In this document: positions 47,883 through 55,721 of the stretch, in pieces
How the letters are laid out: each line of letters begins with the position of its first letter
Numbering within the stretch: position 1 is the first letter of the stretch
Source of the DNA: an uncultured Allobosea sp.
GTDB taxonomy: Bacteria > Pseudomonadota > Alphaproteobacteria > Rhizobiales > Beijerinckiaceae
Length of the DNA stretch: 64,000 nucleotides
Direction: 5' to 3'
Assembly (NCBI RefSeq): GCF_945956895.1
Contig: NZ_CAMFJF010000016.1
Span: 1-64,000 of the forward strand
The notes under the pieces: model-generated
What the model was told of the DNA's origin: nothing
The model's input: the letters and a program-made list of their open reading frames with translations, nothing else
Database searches by the model: none
Made by a program: the position numbers and the translations under genes

Positions 47883-47951
47883 CTTGAGCGAGCCGACCGC
47901 CTGTGTTAGCCAACGGAGCTAGAGGAACGGACAGGCAGCGGAGTTGCGGTC

Positions 47952-48986
47952 ATGAATGAGCGGACGAATGACGCCTTGCCGGTGATTGCCGTCGCGATGG
48001 GCGACCCCTCCGGCATCAGTCCCGAGCTGACGGCGCGCATTCTGTCGGAGGCCGATCTGCGTGGCGCGGCCCGCTATGTCGTGTTCGGCGACAAGCGCCT
48101 GCTCGATCTCGGCATCAAGGATGGCGGCGCCGATCCGCAGGTCCAGGTCGTGAAGGACGGCGATGGGCTTCCGCTTGGCGACAAGCTCGTCTTCGTCGAT
48201 CTCGCCAATCACGACCCCGCCGATCTCAAGCGCGGCACGGCGACGCTGGCCGGCGGCAAGGCGGCGACCGAGAATTTCCGCCGTGCGCTGCAATTCGCCG
48301 CCTCGGGCAAGGCCGATGCGGTGTTCTTCACGCCCTTCAACAAGGCGGCGATGCGCTTCGCCTATCCCGGTTACGACGACGAGATCCGCTTCGTGCGCGA
48401 CGCCATCGGCTTCGAGGGCGCGGCGAGCGAGTTCAACATCCTCGACAAGCTCTGGAATGCCCGCGTCACCTCGCATATCCCGCTGTCCGAGGTCGCGCAG
48501 AACATCACGCAGGAGCGCATCCTGCGGGCGCTGACGCTGGCCGATGCCAATCTGCGCGCCGCCGGCTTCAACCCGCCGCGCATCGCGGTCGCCGGCATCA
48601 ATCCCCATGCCGGCGACGGCGGCAATTTCGGCCGCGACGAGATCGAGACGATCGAGCCGGCGGTGAAGGCGGCCAAGGCCAAGGGCTTCACGGTCGAGGG
48701 GCCGTTTCCCTCGGACACCGTCTTCCTGCGCGCCAGGAACGGCGATTTCGATGCCGTGCTGACGATGTATCACGACCAGGGCCAGATCGCGATGAAGCTG
48801 ATCGGCTTCGACCGTGGCGTCACCCTGATCGGCGGCTTCCCCTTCCCGATCTGCACGCCGGCCCATGGCACGGCCTATGAGATCGCCGGGAAGGGCATCG
48901 CCAATCTCGGCGCAACGCGGGCCGCGCTCGCACTCGCCATCAAGATGGCCCAGGACGGAAAGGGCAAGGCCCGCGCCGCCGCCTGA
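47952..48986 (+). CDS. PdxA/PdxA2-family 4-hydroxy acid dehydrogenase (decarboxylating)
   Basis: The 344-aa protein belongs to the 4-hydroxythreonine-4-phosphate dehydrogenase family. It contains AMGDPSGISPE at 15-25 and all three metal-binding histidines: His175 (TSHIPL), His219 (INPHAGDGG) and His274 (MYHDQGQIA). Family members oxidise a hydroxyl next to a carboxylate and decarboxylate. Its setting beside a TctABC importer and other catabolic enzymes indicates PdxA2 or a TphB-like role rather than vitamin B6 synthesis. No DUF1537 acid-sugar kinase is nearby, so the substrate may be unphosphorylated or the kinase is elsewhere. Confidence 0.88.
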   Translation: MNERTNDALPVIAVAMGDPSGISPELTARILSEADLRGAARYVVFGDKRLLDLGIKDGGADPQVQVVKDGDGLPLGDKLVFVDLANHDPADLKRGTATLAGGKAATENFRRALQFAASGKADAVFFTPFNKAAMRFAYPGYDDEIRFVRDAIGFEGAASEFNILDKLWNARVTSHIPLSEVAQNITQERILRALTLADANLRAAGFNPPRIAVAGINPHAGDGGNFGRDEIETIEPAVKAAKAKGFTVEGPFPSDTVFLRARNGDFDAVLTMYHDQGQIAMKLIGFDRGVTLIGGFPFPICTPAHGTAYEIAGKGIANLGATRAALALAIKMAQDGKGKARAAA

Positions 48987-48992
48987 CATCCG

Positions 48993-49040
48993 GGCATCGG
49001 GCCGAAAAGTGGAATGCACTTTTCGGGACAACCCGATGCC
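48993..49040. repeat. Palindromic repeat element
   Basis: Outer arms GGCATCGGG (48993-49001) and CCCGATGCC (49032-49040) enclose inner arms CCGAAAAGT (49002-49010) and ACTTTTCGG (49018-49026). It lies just after the PdxA-family stop and before tctC. A degenerate relative occurs near 15590-15629. The CCGAAAAGTGGA...CACTTTTCGG core is a frequent intergenic repeat in Hyphomicrobiales and may modulate read-through here. Confidence 0.75.
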
Positions 49041-49109
49041 GACCTAAAGTTTTCGACAAAGCCGCCGGCAAGAGCGGCCTCGCAAGATCAAACCCCAGGG
49101 AGAGAAACC

Positions 49110-50105
49110 ATGAAGACCATCGCCATTTCGGCTGCGCTCACTGGCGTGCTCACGCTTGGCGGCATCGGTGCCGCGCAGGCCTGGGAGCCGACCAAGCCGA
49201 TCGAGTTCGTCGTCACTTCGGGCGCCGGCGGCGGCACCGATAATTTCGCCCGCATCATCCAGTCGATCATCACCAAGCACAAGTTCACCGAGCAGCCGAT
49301 CGTGGTGGTGAACAAGGGCGGTGGCTCCGGCGCCGAAGGCTATGTCTACGGCAAGGGCGCCAAGGGCGATCCGAACCGCGTCATCTTCGGTACCAACAAT
49401 GCCTACCTGCTGCCTTACGTCGCCAAGCTCGGCTACAAGGTCTCGGACCTGACGCCGGTCGCAGCGCTGGCGCTCGACGAGTTCCTGCTCTGGGTCAAGG
49501 GCGATGCCCCCTATGCCGATGCCAAGAGCTATATCGATGCGGTCAAGGCCAAGCCGATGGGCTTCAAGATGGGCGGCAGCCAGTCGAAGGACACCGACCA
49601 GACCCTGACCTCGATGATCCAGGACGCCACCGGCGTGAAATGGATCTATGTGCCCTTCCAGGGCGGCAGCGCCGCGGCCGTGCAGCTCGCCGGCGGCCAT
49701 ATCGACTCCAACACCAACAACCCCAACGAGAATATCGGCCAGTGGAAGGCCGGACAGGTGAAGCCGCTCTGCGTCTTCTCGCCGGTGCGTCTCGCCAAGG
49801 GCGAGCCGATCTTCGAAGGCAAGGGCTGGGGCGACATCCCGACCTGCAAGGAAGCGGGCCTGCCGCTGGAGACCTTCCAGATGCCGCGCACCGTCTGGCT
49901 GCCGGCCGACGTTCCGGCCGATGCCGTGACTTATTATGCCGGCCTGCTGGAGAAGGTCTCCAAGACCCCGGAATGGCAGGAATTCGTGACGCGCACCGCC
50001 CAGACCGGCAAGTTCATGAAGGGCAAGGAACTCGCCGATTTCGTCGCCAAGGACGAGGCTGCCAACAAGAAAGTCTTCGAGAACGAAGGCTGGGTCGCGA
50101 AGTAA
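49110..50105 (+). CDS. Tripartite tricarboxylate transporter binding protein (TctC family)
   Basis: This 331-aa precursor has a signal peptide ending AAQA before WEPTKPIEFVV. The TctC pattern is visible: SGAGGGTDNFARI, VVVNKGGGSGAEGYVY and VPFQGGSAAAVQLAGGHID. It binds a carboxylate in the periplasm and hands it to the TctA-TctB carrier, driven by the ion gradient. ATG 49110 follows GGGAGAG. Its ligand is probably the substrate of the flanking PdxA, DapA and RraA-family enzymes. Confidence 0.92.
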   Translation: MKTIAISAALTGVLTLGGIGAAQAWEPTKPIEFVVTSGAGGGTDNFARIIQSIITKHKFTEQPIVVVNKGGGSGAEGYVYGKGAKGDPNRVIFGTNNAYLLPYVAKLGYKVSDLTPVAALALDEFLLWVKGDAPYADAKSYIDAVKAKPMGFKMGGSQSKDTDQTLTSMIQDATGVKWIYVPFQGGSAAAVQLAGGHIDSNTNNPNENIGQWKAGQVKPLCVFSPVRLAKGEPIFEGKGWGDIPTCKEAGLPLETFQMPRTVWLPADVPADAVTYYAGLLEKVSKTPEWQEFVTRTAQTGKFMKGKELADFVAKDEAANKKVFENEGWVAK

Positions 50106-50117
50106 GGTGGGATCGTC

Positions 50118-50201
50118 ATTCCCGGGCGGCGCAGCGCGCCGACCCGGGAATCTCATGACGAGAAGGCTGGTTTCCGAGATGGCCGGGTCAAGCCCGGCCA
50201 T
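50118..50201. repeat. Composite palindromic repeat between tctC and tctB
   Basis: Two inverted repeats stand side by side. ATTCCCGGG (50118-50126) pairs with CCCGGGAAT (50143-50151) with further GGCGC/GCGCC pairing inside, and ATGGCCGGG (50179-50187) pairs with CCCGGCCAT (50193-50201). The wording is that of an abundant alphaproteobacterial intergenic repeat. Its place between the binding-protein and carrier genes suggests it favours higher tctC message. Confidence 0.75.
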
Positions 50202-50234
50202 GACGCGCAAGCCCTGAAAGGGAGAACTCACCGC

Positions 50235-50723
50235 ATGATCACCCGCTTCTGGGCAGAGATCGGGACGGCCGTCCTGACGCTGGTCTTCGGGCTCGTCATC
50301 GTGAAGGGCTCGCTGGAGTTCGGCATCGGCTGGGATACGTCCGGCCCGCAGCCCGGCGCCTTTCCCTTCTACGCGGGGGCGCTGATCGCGCTGGCGAGCC
50401 TGGGCACGCTTGCCGTCACCATCGGCCAGCGTGTCGCCGGCAAGGCCGCACTTGCCGAGGCCTTCCTCGACGCCGAGCGCGGCAAGCGCGTGCTCGCCTT
50501 CCTCTTGCCGCTCGTCGCCTTCGTCGTGCTGAGCGCGACCCTCGGCATGTATGTCGCGACGATCGTCTACCTCGTCTTCGCGATGCGCTTCCAAGGCGGC
50601 TATGGCTGGCTGCAGAGCCTCGGCACCGCCTTCGTGACGGCGGCTTTCTTCTATTTCGCGCTCGAGAAATTCTTCCAGATCGGCCTGCTCAAGGGCCCGA
50701 TCGAGCCGCTCATCGGCCTCTGA
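50235..50723 (+). CDS. Tripartite tricarboxylate transporter small subunit (TctB family)
   Basis: This 162-aa membrane protein has four hydrophobic segments, including VLTLVFGLVIVKGSLEFGIG and FLLPLVAFVVLSATLGMYVA. The GWDTSGPQPGAFPFY stretch after the first helix is characteristic of TctB. It is 18 bases before tctA and forms the carrier with it. Confidence 0.88.
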   Translation: MITRFWAEIGTAVLTLVFGLVIVKGSLEFGIGWDTSGPQPGAFPFYAGALIALASLGTLAVTIGQRVAGKAALAEAFLDAERGKRVLAFLLPLVAFVVLSATLGMYVATIVYLVFAMRFQGGYGWLQSLGTAFVTAAFFYFALEKFFQIGLLKGPIEPLIGL

Positions 50724-50741
50724 GACGGCGGGGATATCAGC

Positions 50742-52253
50742 ATGGACAACATCGCCAACCTGATGCACGGCTTCTCGGTCGCGCTCACCACGCACCATGT
50801 CCTGCTGATGATGGCGGGCGTCCTCCTCGGGGTACTCGTCGGCGTCTTGCCGGGGTTGGGCGCGCCCAACGGCGTCTCGCTGCTGCTGCCGCTGACCTTC
50901 TCGATGGACCCGGTCTCGGCGATCATCCTGCTGACCTCGCTTTACTGGGGCGCGCTCTTCGGCGGCTCGACCACTTCGATCCTGTTCAACATCCCCGGCG
51001 AGCCCTCATCGGTCGCGACGACCTTCGACGGCCATCCCATGGCCAAGCAGGGCAAGGCGACCGAGGCGCTGTCCTTCGCCTTCCTCTCGGCCGGTTTTGG
51101 CGCGCTGGCCGGCGTCATCCTGATCACGCTGCTCTCCGGCTGGGTCGCGAAATTCGCGCTGCGCTTCTCCTCGCCCGAATATTTCGCCGTCTATTTCATG
51201 ACCTTCGCGAGCTTCATCGGGCTCGGCGGCGCCTCACCCTTCAAGACGGTGGTCTCGATGGCGATCGGTTTCGCGCTCGCCACCATCGGCATGGACTCGG
51301 TCTCCGGCAATGTCCGCCTGACCTTCGAGTTCGACGTGCTGCTGGCGGGCGTCAGCTTCCTGATCGCGGTGATCGGGCTGTTCGGCATCGGCGAGTTGCT
51401 GCTGACGATGGAAGAAGGGCTGAAATTCGAGGGCGTCGCCGCGAAGGTCCGCGTCGGGGATGTTTTGCGGACTGCCATGAAACTGCCGCCCTACTGGCTC
51501 GCCCTGCTGCGCTCCTCGTTGATCGGCATCTGGATGGGCATCACGCCAGGCGGGCCGACGGCCGCCTCCTTCATGAGCTACGCCATGGCCAAGCGCTCCT
51601 CGCGCCACCCCGCCAAATTCGGCAAGGGCGAGCCCGAGGGCGTGATCGCGCCGGAGACCGCCGACCATGCCGCCGGCTCCGCCGCCATGCTGCCGATGCT
51701 GGCGCTCGGCATTCCCGGCTCGGCGACGGCCGCCGTGATGATGGGCGGCCTGATGATCTGGGGCCTCAATCCCGGCCCGACGCTGTTCACCGACCGGCCG
51801 GACTTCGTCTGGGGCCTGATCGCCTCGATGTATCTCGGCAATGTCGTTGCGGTCGTGGTCGTGCTGGCGACGGTGCCGCTCTTCGCCTCGATCCTGCGCA
51901 TCCCCTTCTCGATCATCGGGCCGATCATCGTGGTGATCTGCTTCATCGGCGCCTTCACCGCCGCGAGCAAGGAATTCGACATCTGGCTCGCGCTGGTCTT
52001 CGGCCTGGTCGGCTATGTCTTCAAGAAGCTCGACTACCCGATCGCGCCGCTCGTGCTGGCCATGGTCATCGGCGACAAGGCCGAGGACGCCTTCCGCCAG
52101 TCGATGATCTTCAGCCAGGGCTCGCTCTCGATCTTCTGGTCGAACCCGCTGGTCTCGACGCTGATGGCGATCGGTCTCGCGCTGCTGGTCATGCCGGTCC
52201 TCGGCTCGATCGCGCGCCGCTTGCGCGGCACCAAGGCCGCCAGCACCGCCTGA
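50742..52253 (+). CDS. Tripartite tricarboxylate transporter large subunit (TctA family)
   Basis: The 503-aa inner-membrane protein has about twelve helices and the two repeated glycine-proline motifs of the family: GVLPGLGAPNGVSLLLPLTF near residue 37, and the later LGIPGSATAAVMMGGLMIWG. ATTSILFNIPGEPSSVATTF-like sequence follows the first motif. It is the ion-coupled carrier taking substrate from TctC. Confidence 0.93.
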   Translation: MDNIANLMHGFSVALTTHHVLLMMAGVLLGVLVGVLPGLGAPNGVSLLLPLTFSMDPVSAIILLTSLYWGALFGGSTTSILFNIPGEPSSVATTFDGHPMAKQGKATEALSFAFLSAGFGALAGVILITLLSGWVAKFALRFSSPEYFAVYFMTFASFIGLGGASPFKTVVSMAIGFALATIGMDSVSGNVRLTFEFDVLLAGVSFLIAVIGLFGIGELLLTMEEGLKFEGVAAKVRVGDVLRTAMKLPPYWLALLRSSLIGIWMGITPGGPTAASFMSYAMAKRSSRHPAKFGKGEPEGVIAPETADHAAGSAAMLPMLALGIPGSATAAVMMGGLMIWGLNPGPTLFTDRPDFVWGLIASMYLGNVVAVVVVLATVPLFASILRIPFSIIGPIIVVICFIGAFTAASKEFDIWLALVFGLVGYVFKKLDYPIAPLVLAMVIGDKAEDAFRQSMIFSQGSLSIFWSNPLVSTLMAIGLALLVMPVLGSIARRLRGTKAASTA

Positions 52254-52286
52254 TCCTTTCCTGTCCGCCACCGACGAGATGACGCC

Positions 52287-53204
52287 ATGACCGAACCCTA
52301 CAAGGGCATCCTGCCGATCGCGCCGACCATCTTCCACGACAATGGCGACCTCGATATCGAGGGCAACAAGCGCGTCATGGACCTGATGGTCGACCAGGGC
52401 GTCGACGGCATCTGCATCCTCGCCAATTTCTCGGAGCAGTTCCTGCTCACCGATGAGGAGCGCGAGCAGGTGATGCGGCTCTCGCTGGAGCAGGTCGCCG
52501 GCCGCGTGCCAGTCATCGTCACCACCTCGCATTTCGCGACGCGCATCGCTGCCGCCCGCGCCAAGGCCGCAGCGGACGCCGGCGCGAAGATGCTGATGAT
52601 GATGCCGCCCTATCACGGCGCGCTGCTCAAGGCCGACGAGCAGGGCATGATCGAGCATTTCAAGGCGGTGGCCGATGCCTGCGGCATTCCGATCATCCTG
52701 CAGGACGCGCCGCTCTCGGGCGTGACCATGACCGTGCCCTTCATGATCCGGCTGGCGAAGGAGGTTCCGCTCGTCCGCTATTTCAAGATCGAGGTGCCCG
52801 GCACCGCCAACAAGCTGCGCGCATTGATCGAGGCCGGCGGCGACGCCGTGGTCGGCCCCTTCGACGGCGAGGAGGCGATCACGCTGATGGCCGATCTCGA
52901 TGCCGGCGCGACCGGCACGATGACCTCGGCGATGATCCCGGATCTGATCAAGCCGATCCTCGCAGCGCATGCGACGGGTGACCGCAAGCAGGCGGCGGCG
53001 CTCTATGCCCGCGTGCTGCCGATCATCAATTACGAGAACCGCCAATGCGGCCTGCGCTCGGCCAAGGCGGTGATGAAGGAGGGCGGCGTCATCAGGTCGG
53101 AAGCCGTGCGTCATCCGTTGACGCCGCTGCATCCGAAGACCCGCGAGGGACTTATCGAGCTGGCGCGCGAGCTCGATCCGCTGGCACTGCGCTGGGGCAA
53201 GTAG
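52287..53204 (+). CDS. DapA-family aldolase/lyase with altered tyrosine motif
   Basis: The 305-aa TIM-barrel protein resembles dihydrodipicolinate synthase and N-acetylneuraminate lyase. The Schiff-base lysine is Lys167 (YFKIEVPG). The usual YNxP tyrosine motif is replaced by QDAP at about 139-142, so the proton-relay tyrosine of classical members is absent. It is a catabolic subfamily member and not lysine biosynthetic DapA, judged by context: it follows tctA by 33 bases and precedes an RraA-family aldolase. The probable role is retro-aldol cleavage or dehydration of a keto-acid intermediate. Confidence 0.85.
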   Translation: MTEPYKGILPIAPTIFHDNGDLDIEGNKRVMDLMVDQGVDGICILANFSEQFLLTDEEREQVMRLSLEQVAGRVPVIVTTSHFATRIAAARAKAAADAGAKMLMMMPPYHGALLKADEQGMIEHFKAVADACGIPIILQDAPLSGVTMTVPFMIRLAKEVPLVRYFKIEVPGTANKLRALIEAGGDAVVGPFDGEEAITLMADLDAGATGTMTSAMIPDLIKPILAAHATGDRKQAAALYARVLPIINYENRQCGLRSAKAVMKEGGVIRSEAVRHPLTPLHPKTREGLIELARELDPLALRWGK

Positions 53205-53338
53205 GCGAGATTCCGGCAGGCGTGAGCGGGGTTGCGTTTTTCGCTGATCGCTCCGCCTTTACAAAGCGGGTCGGATCGCGGGAACTTCTCCGCCGCCTGC
53301 CGCCCGGCGGGAAGCCTCGGACGTCGGAAGGTGAGCGC

Positions 53339-54058
53339 ATGCCCAGTCTCAAGCCGGTAACCCGCGAGAAGCTGCGCACGGTTTCCGTCGCCACGCTCTG
53401 CACCGCCCTGTTCAAGCGTGGCCTGCGCAACCAGTTCATCCAGGATGTTCGCCCGCTCAATCCCGGTGCCGGAACCATGGTCGGCGAGGCCTTCACCTTA
53501 CGCTACATCCCGGCGCGCGAGGATCTGAACCAACTCTCCGTCTTCCAGGACCGCGCTCATCCGCAACGCAAGGCGGTCGAGGATTGCCCGCCCGGCGCCG
53601 TCATGGTGATCGACAGCCGCAAGGACCCGCGTGCCGCCTCGGCCGGCGGCATCCTCGTCTCGCGCTTGATGAAGCGCGGCGTTGCCGGCGTCGTCACCGA
53701 TGGCGGCTTCCGCGACTCCTACGAGATCGCGCGGCTACCGTTCCCGACCTATCACAACCGCCCCTCCTCCCCGACCAACCTGACCCTGCACCAGGCCATC
53801 GACATCAACGTGCCGATCGGCTGCGGCGATGTCGCGGTCTTCCCGGGCGATGTCGTGGTCGGCGATGCCGAAGGCGTCATCGTCATCCCCGCCCATCTCG
53901 CCGACGAGGTCGCGGCCGAGGCGGTCGAGATGACCGCCTTCGAGGATTTCGTCACCGAAGAGGTGCTGAAGGGCCGCTCGATCCTCGGCCTCTATCCGGC
54001 GACGGAGGAGCAGACCAAAGTCGATTTCGCGGCGTGGCGGAAAGCCAACGGCCGCTGA
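53339..54058 (+). CDS. RraA/HMG-aldolase-family protein
   Basis: This 239-aa protein shows the RraA-like fold signature DGGFRDSYEI with the aldolase Arg125-Asp126 pair, preceded by MVIDSRKDPRAASAGGILVS and followed by INVPIGCGDVAVFPGDVVVG. True aldolases of this family (4-hydroxy-4-methyl-2-oxoglutarate aldolase) use the Arg-Asp pair with a divalent metal. Regulatory RraA that binds RNase E lacks a catabolic setting. The operon position favours cleavage or decarboxylation of an oxo-dicarboxylate. ATG 53339 follows GGAAGGTGAG; earlier in-frame starts would overlap the previous gene. Confidence 0.87.
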   Translation: MPSLKPVTREKLRTVSVATLCTALFKRGLRNQFIQDVRPLNPGAGTMVGEAFTLRYIPAREDLNQLSVFQDRAHPQRKAVEDCPPGAVMVIDSRKDPRAASAGGILVSRLMKRGVAGVVTDGGFRDSYEIARLPFPTYHNRPSSPTNLTLHQAIDINVPIGCGDVAVFPGDVVVGDAEGVIVIPAHLADEVAAEAVEMTAFEDFVTEEVLKGRSILGLYPATEEQTKVDFAAWRKANGR

Positions 54059-54086
54059 TCGGGGCGGCCTCTTGGTTTGAGGCAGG

Positions 54087-54560
54087 TCAATTCGCCGCGG
54101 TCGGCGCCAGCCGCGCCCGGCCGAGCACCATCATCCGGTCGACCTGGAAGCCCGAGCGCTGGAAGGCGTCATGGTCCTGCGGCCAGGCGGCCGAGCGCTC
54201 CAGCGAGATCGCGATCCGGGGCAGGTCGAGCTCGATCGCGAGCTGGTTGGCGAAGCGCAGCAACGCATCGACCAGATGGGTGCCCGGCAGGCGCAGCATC
54301 GCGAGCTCCGAGATTTCCAGCGCCGTGCCACCCGCGATCGTCTGGGCGACGCGGAAGGTGAACACGGCATGCGGCATGGCGCGCGCGTCGCGGAGCGCGA
54401 AGACGCCGCGCGGCCGCGCGCCGTCCTGCGAATTGTCACGCACGAAGGCGGCCCATCCATCCGGCGTCACCTCCGGATGCAGCATGGCGACGAGGCTGAA
54501 GACCGTGTCGGCGCTGGCCGGCGCGATACGCGCGACCTCGAAGATTTCATCGCCCGTCAC
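54087..54560 (-). CDS. Hypothetical protein, possibly GNAT-like
   Basis: The 157-aa product has alternating strands and helices ending in QDHDAFQRSGFQVDRMMVLGR, reminiscent of the last strands of GNAT acetyltransferases. I cannot see the acetyl-CoA loop clearly, so the assignment is weak. It is convergent with the RraA-family gene and divergent from the FNR-type regulator, sharing the FNR box at 54618-54631, so it may be oxygen-regulated. Confidence 0.6.
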   Translation of the reverse strand: MTGDEIFEVARIAPASADTVFSLVAMLHPEVTPDGWAAFVRDNSQDGARPRGVFALRDARAMPHAVFTFRVAQTIAGGTALEISELAMLRLPGTHLVDALLRFANQLAIELDLPRIAISLERSAAWPQDHDAFQRSGFQVDRMMVLGRARLAPTAAN

Positions 54561-54617
54561 GTGCGGCTTCTCCCGAATTCAGGGACGCACGGTGGTTGCG
54601 GGGAGCATGGTGTTGCA

Positions 54618-54631
54618 TTGACCTGGATCAA
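54618..54631. promoter_or_regulatory. FNR/anaerobox site upstream of the fnr gene
   Basis: TTGACCTGGATCAA matches the FNR/FixK consensus TTGAT-N4-ATCAA at nine of ten fixed positions. It lies 84 bases before the regulator start and 58 bases before the divergent hypothetical gene, consistent with autoregulation and possible control of both. Confidence 0.7.
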
Positions 54632-54714
54632 TTTCGCCGGCTGCGACGGAGAGCGCACTTTGTGACCTTGCCCGCCTCGGTTATGGTCTCGTCGATAAGC
54701 GGGAAGATGCGATC

Positions 54715-55434
54715 GTGAACTGTCACCCTTCGGCCTGTAGCGCTACGCACCGTGGGGAAGGCAATTGCCGCAACTGCATGGTGCGTCTGGTCAGCGTCTG
54801 CGCCTCCCTTTCAGACGATGAGCTGGCGCTGCTGGAATCCCTGGCGCACCCGACGCATTTCGCCTCGGGCGAGACGCTGTTCACGCAGGGGCGCGAGGCG
54901 CATTCGGTCTACAACGTCACGGCCGGTGTCGTGCGCCTTTACAAGCTCCTGTCCGACGGTCGCCGTCAGGTCGTCGGCTTCGCCCTGCCGGGCGATTTCC
55001 TCGGGCTCGCGATGCGCGATGCCTATGGCTTCTCGGCTGATGCGATCGGCGAGGTCGCCGCCTGCGCCTTCTCGCGGGGCGCCTATACCGCGCTGGTCGA
55101 TGCCAAGCCGCATCTGCTGAAGCGTCTGCACGAGTTCGCGACGCATGAGCTTACGCTCGCCCATGAGCAGATGATGCTGCTCGGCCGCCGCACCGCCGAG
55201 GAGAAGCTGATCTGCTTCCTGCTCGGCATGCAGCAGCGCTGGGCGCGGCTCGGCAAGCCCTCGGTCACGGTGCCCTTGCCGATGACGCGGCAGGACATCG
55301 CCGACTTCCTCGGCCTCACCATCGAGACGGTGAGCCGCACTTTCACCCGCCTCGCCAAGGACAAGACGATCCTGATCGTCCCCGGCGGTGTGCGCGTGAT
55401 GAACCCCGAGCGCATGAGCGCCGTCGCGGCCTGA
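54715..55434 (+). CDS. FNR-type (CRP/FNR family) oxygen-responsive regulator
   Basis: The 239-aa protein has a cyclic-nucleotide-binding-like domain and a C-terminal winged helix with MTRQDIADFLGLTIETVSRT, whose E-TVSR recognition helix reads TTGAT half-sites. N-terminal cysteines at 3, 8, 18, 21 and 29 plus Cys117 can supply an oxygen-sensitive iron-sulfur cluster, as in FNR, FnrN and FnrL; FixK lacks these. The start is a GTG with GGGAAG upstream. Directly upstream of ccoNOQP and itself preceded by an FNR box, it is probably the activator of the cbb3 oxidase genes under low oxygen. Confidence 0.9.
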   Translation: MNCHPSACSATHRGEGNCRNCMVRLVSVCASLSDDELALLESLAHPTHFASGETLFTQGREAHSVYNVTAGVVRLYKLLSDGRRQVVGFALPGDFLGLAMRDAYGFSADAIGEVAACAFSRGAYTALVDAKPHLLKRLHEFATHELTLAHEQMMLLGRRTAEEKLICFLLGMQQRWARLGKPSVTVPLPMTRQDIADFLGLTIETVSRTFTRLAKDKTILIVPGGVRVMNPERMSAVAA

Positions 55435-55451
55435 GAACGAGGTCGGAGTTC

Positions 55452-55576
55452 GAGCCCTCATCCTGAGGAGCCGCGGAACGTGGCGTCTCGAAGGATGTTC
55501 CAGATGGTTCGGGAGCCTCCTGAAACATCCTTCGAGACGCCATTCCCAAGAGAATGGCTCCTCAGGATGAGGGCTC
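55452..55576. repeat. Large palindromic repeat between fnr and ccoN
   Basis: Perfect 21-bp arms lie at 55452-55472 and 55556-55576 (both centred on CCTCATCCTGAGGAG or its complement). Nested inside are GGCGTCTCGAAGGATGTT (55482-55499) and its complement at 55524-55541. The 125-base unit can form one long hairpin that would end fnr transcription. The wording matches a repeat found in many copies in Hyphomicrobiales genomes. Confidence 0.85.
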
Positions 55577-55631
55577 TCCAAAACAGGCTCGAAGCCTGCG
55601 CTACCGCGCCGCACCCCGCGCGGCACCCCCG

Positions 55632-55645
55632 TTGACCTGAATCAA
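55632..55645 (+). promoter_or_regulatory. FNR/anaerobox site upstream of ccoN
   Basis: TTGACCTGAATCAA matches the consensus TTGAT-N4-ATCAA with one mismatch. Its centre is about 83 bases before the ccoN GTG start, which leaves room for activation at about -41.5. The regulator just upstream, and possibly FixK elsewhere, would bind here. Confidence 0.75.
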
Positions 55646-55721
55646 CGCCCCGCCTTCTCCCGCCCGTTAAGCCTGCCGCGATGGGCGCGCTCATGCGCCG
55701 GAGACGAAGCGGGGTTAGAAG

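Noticed and set aside
51234-53132. 632-codon minus-strand open frame
   Set aside because: Antisense to tctA and the DapA-family gene, both well supported.
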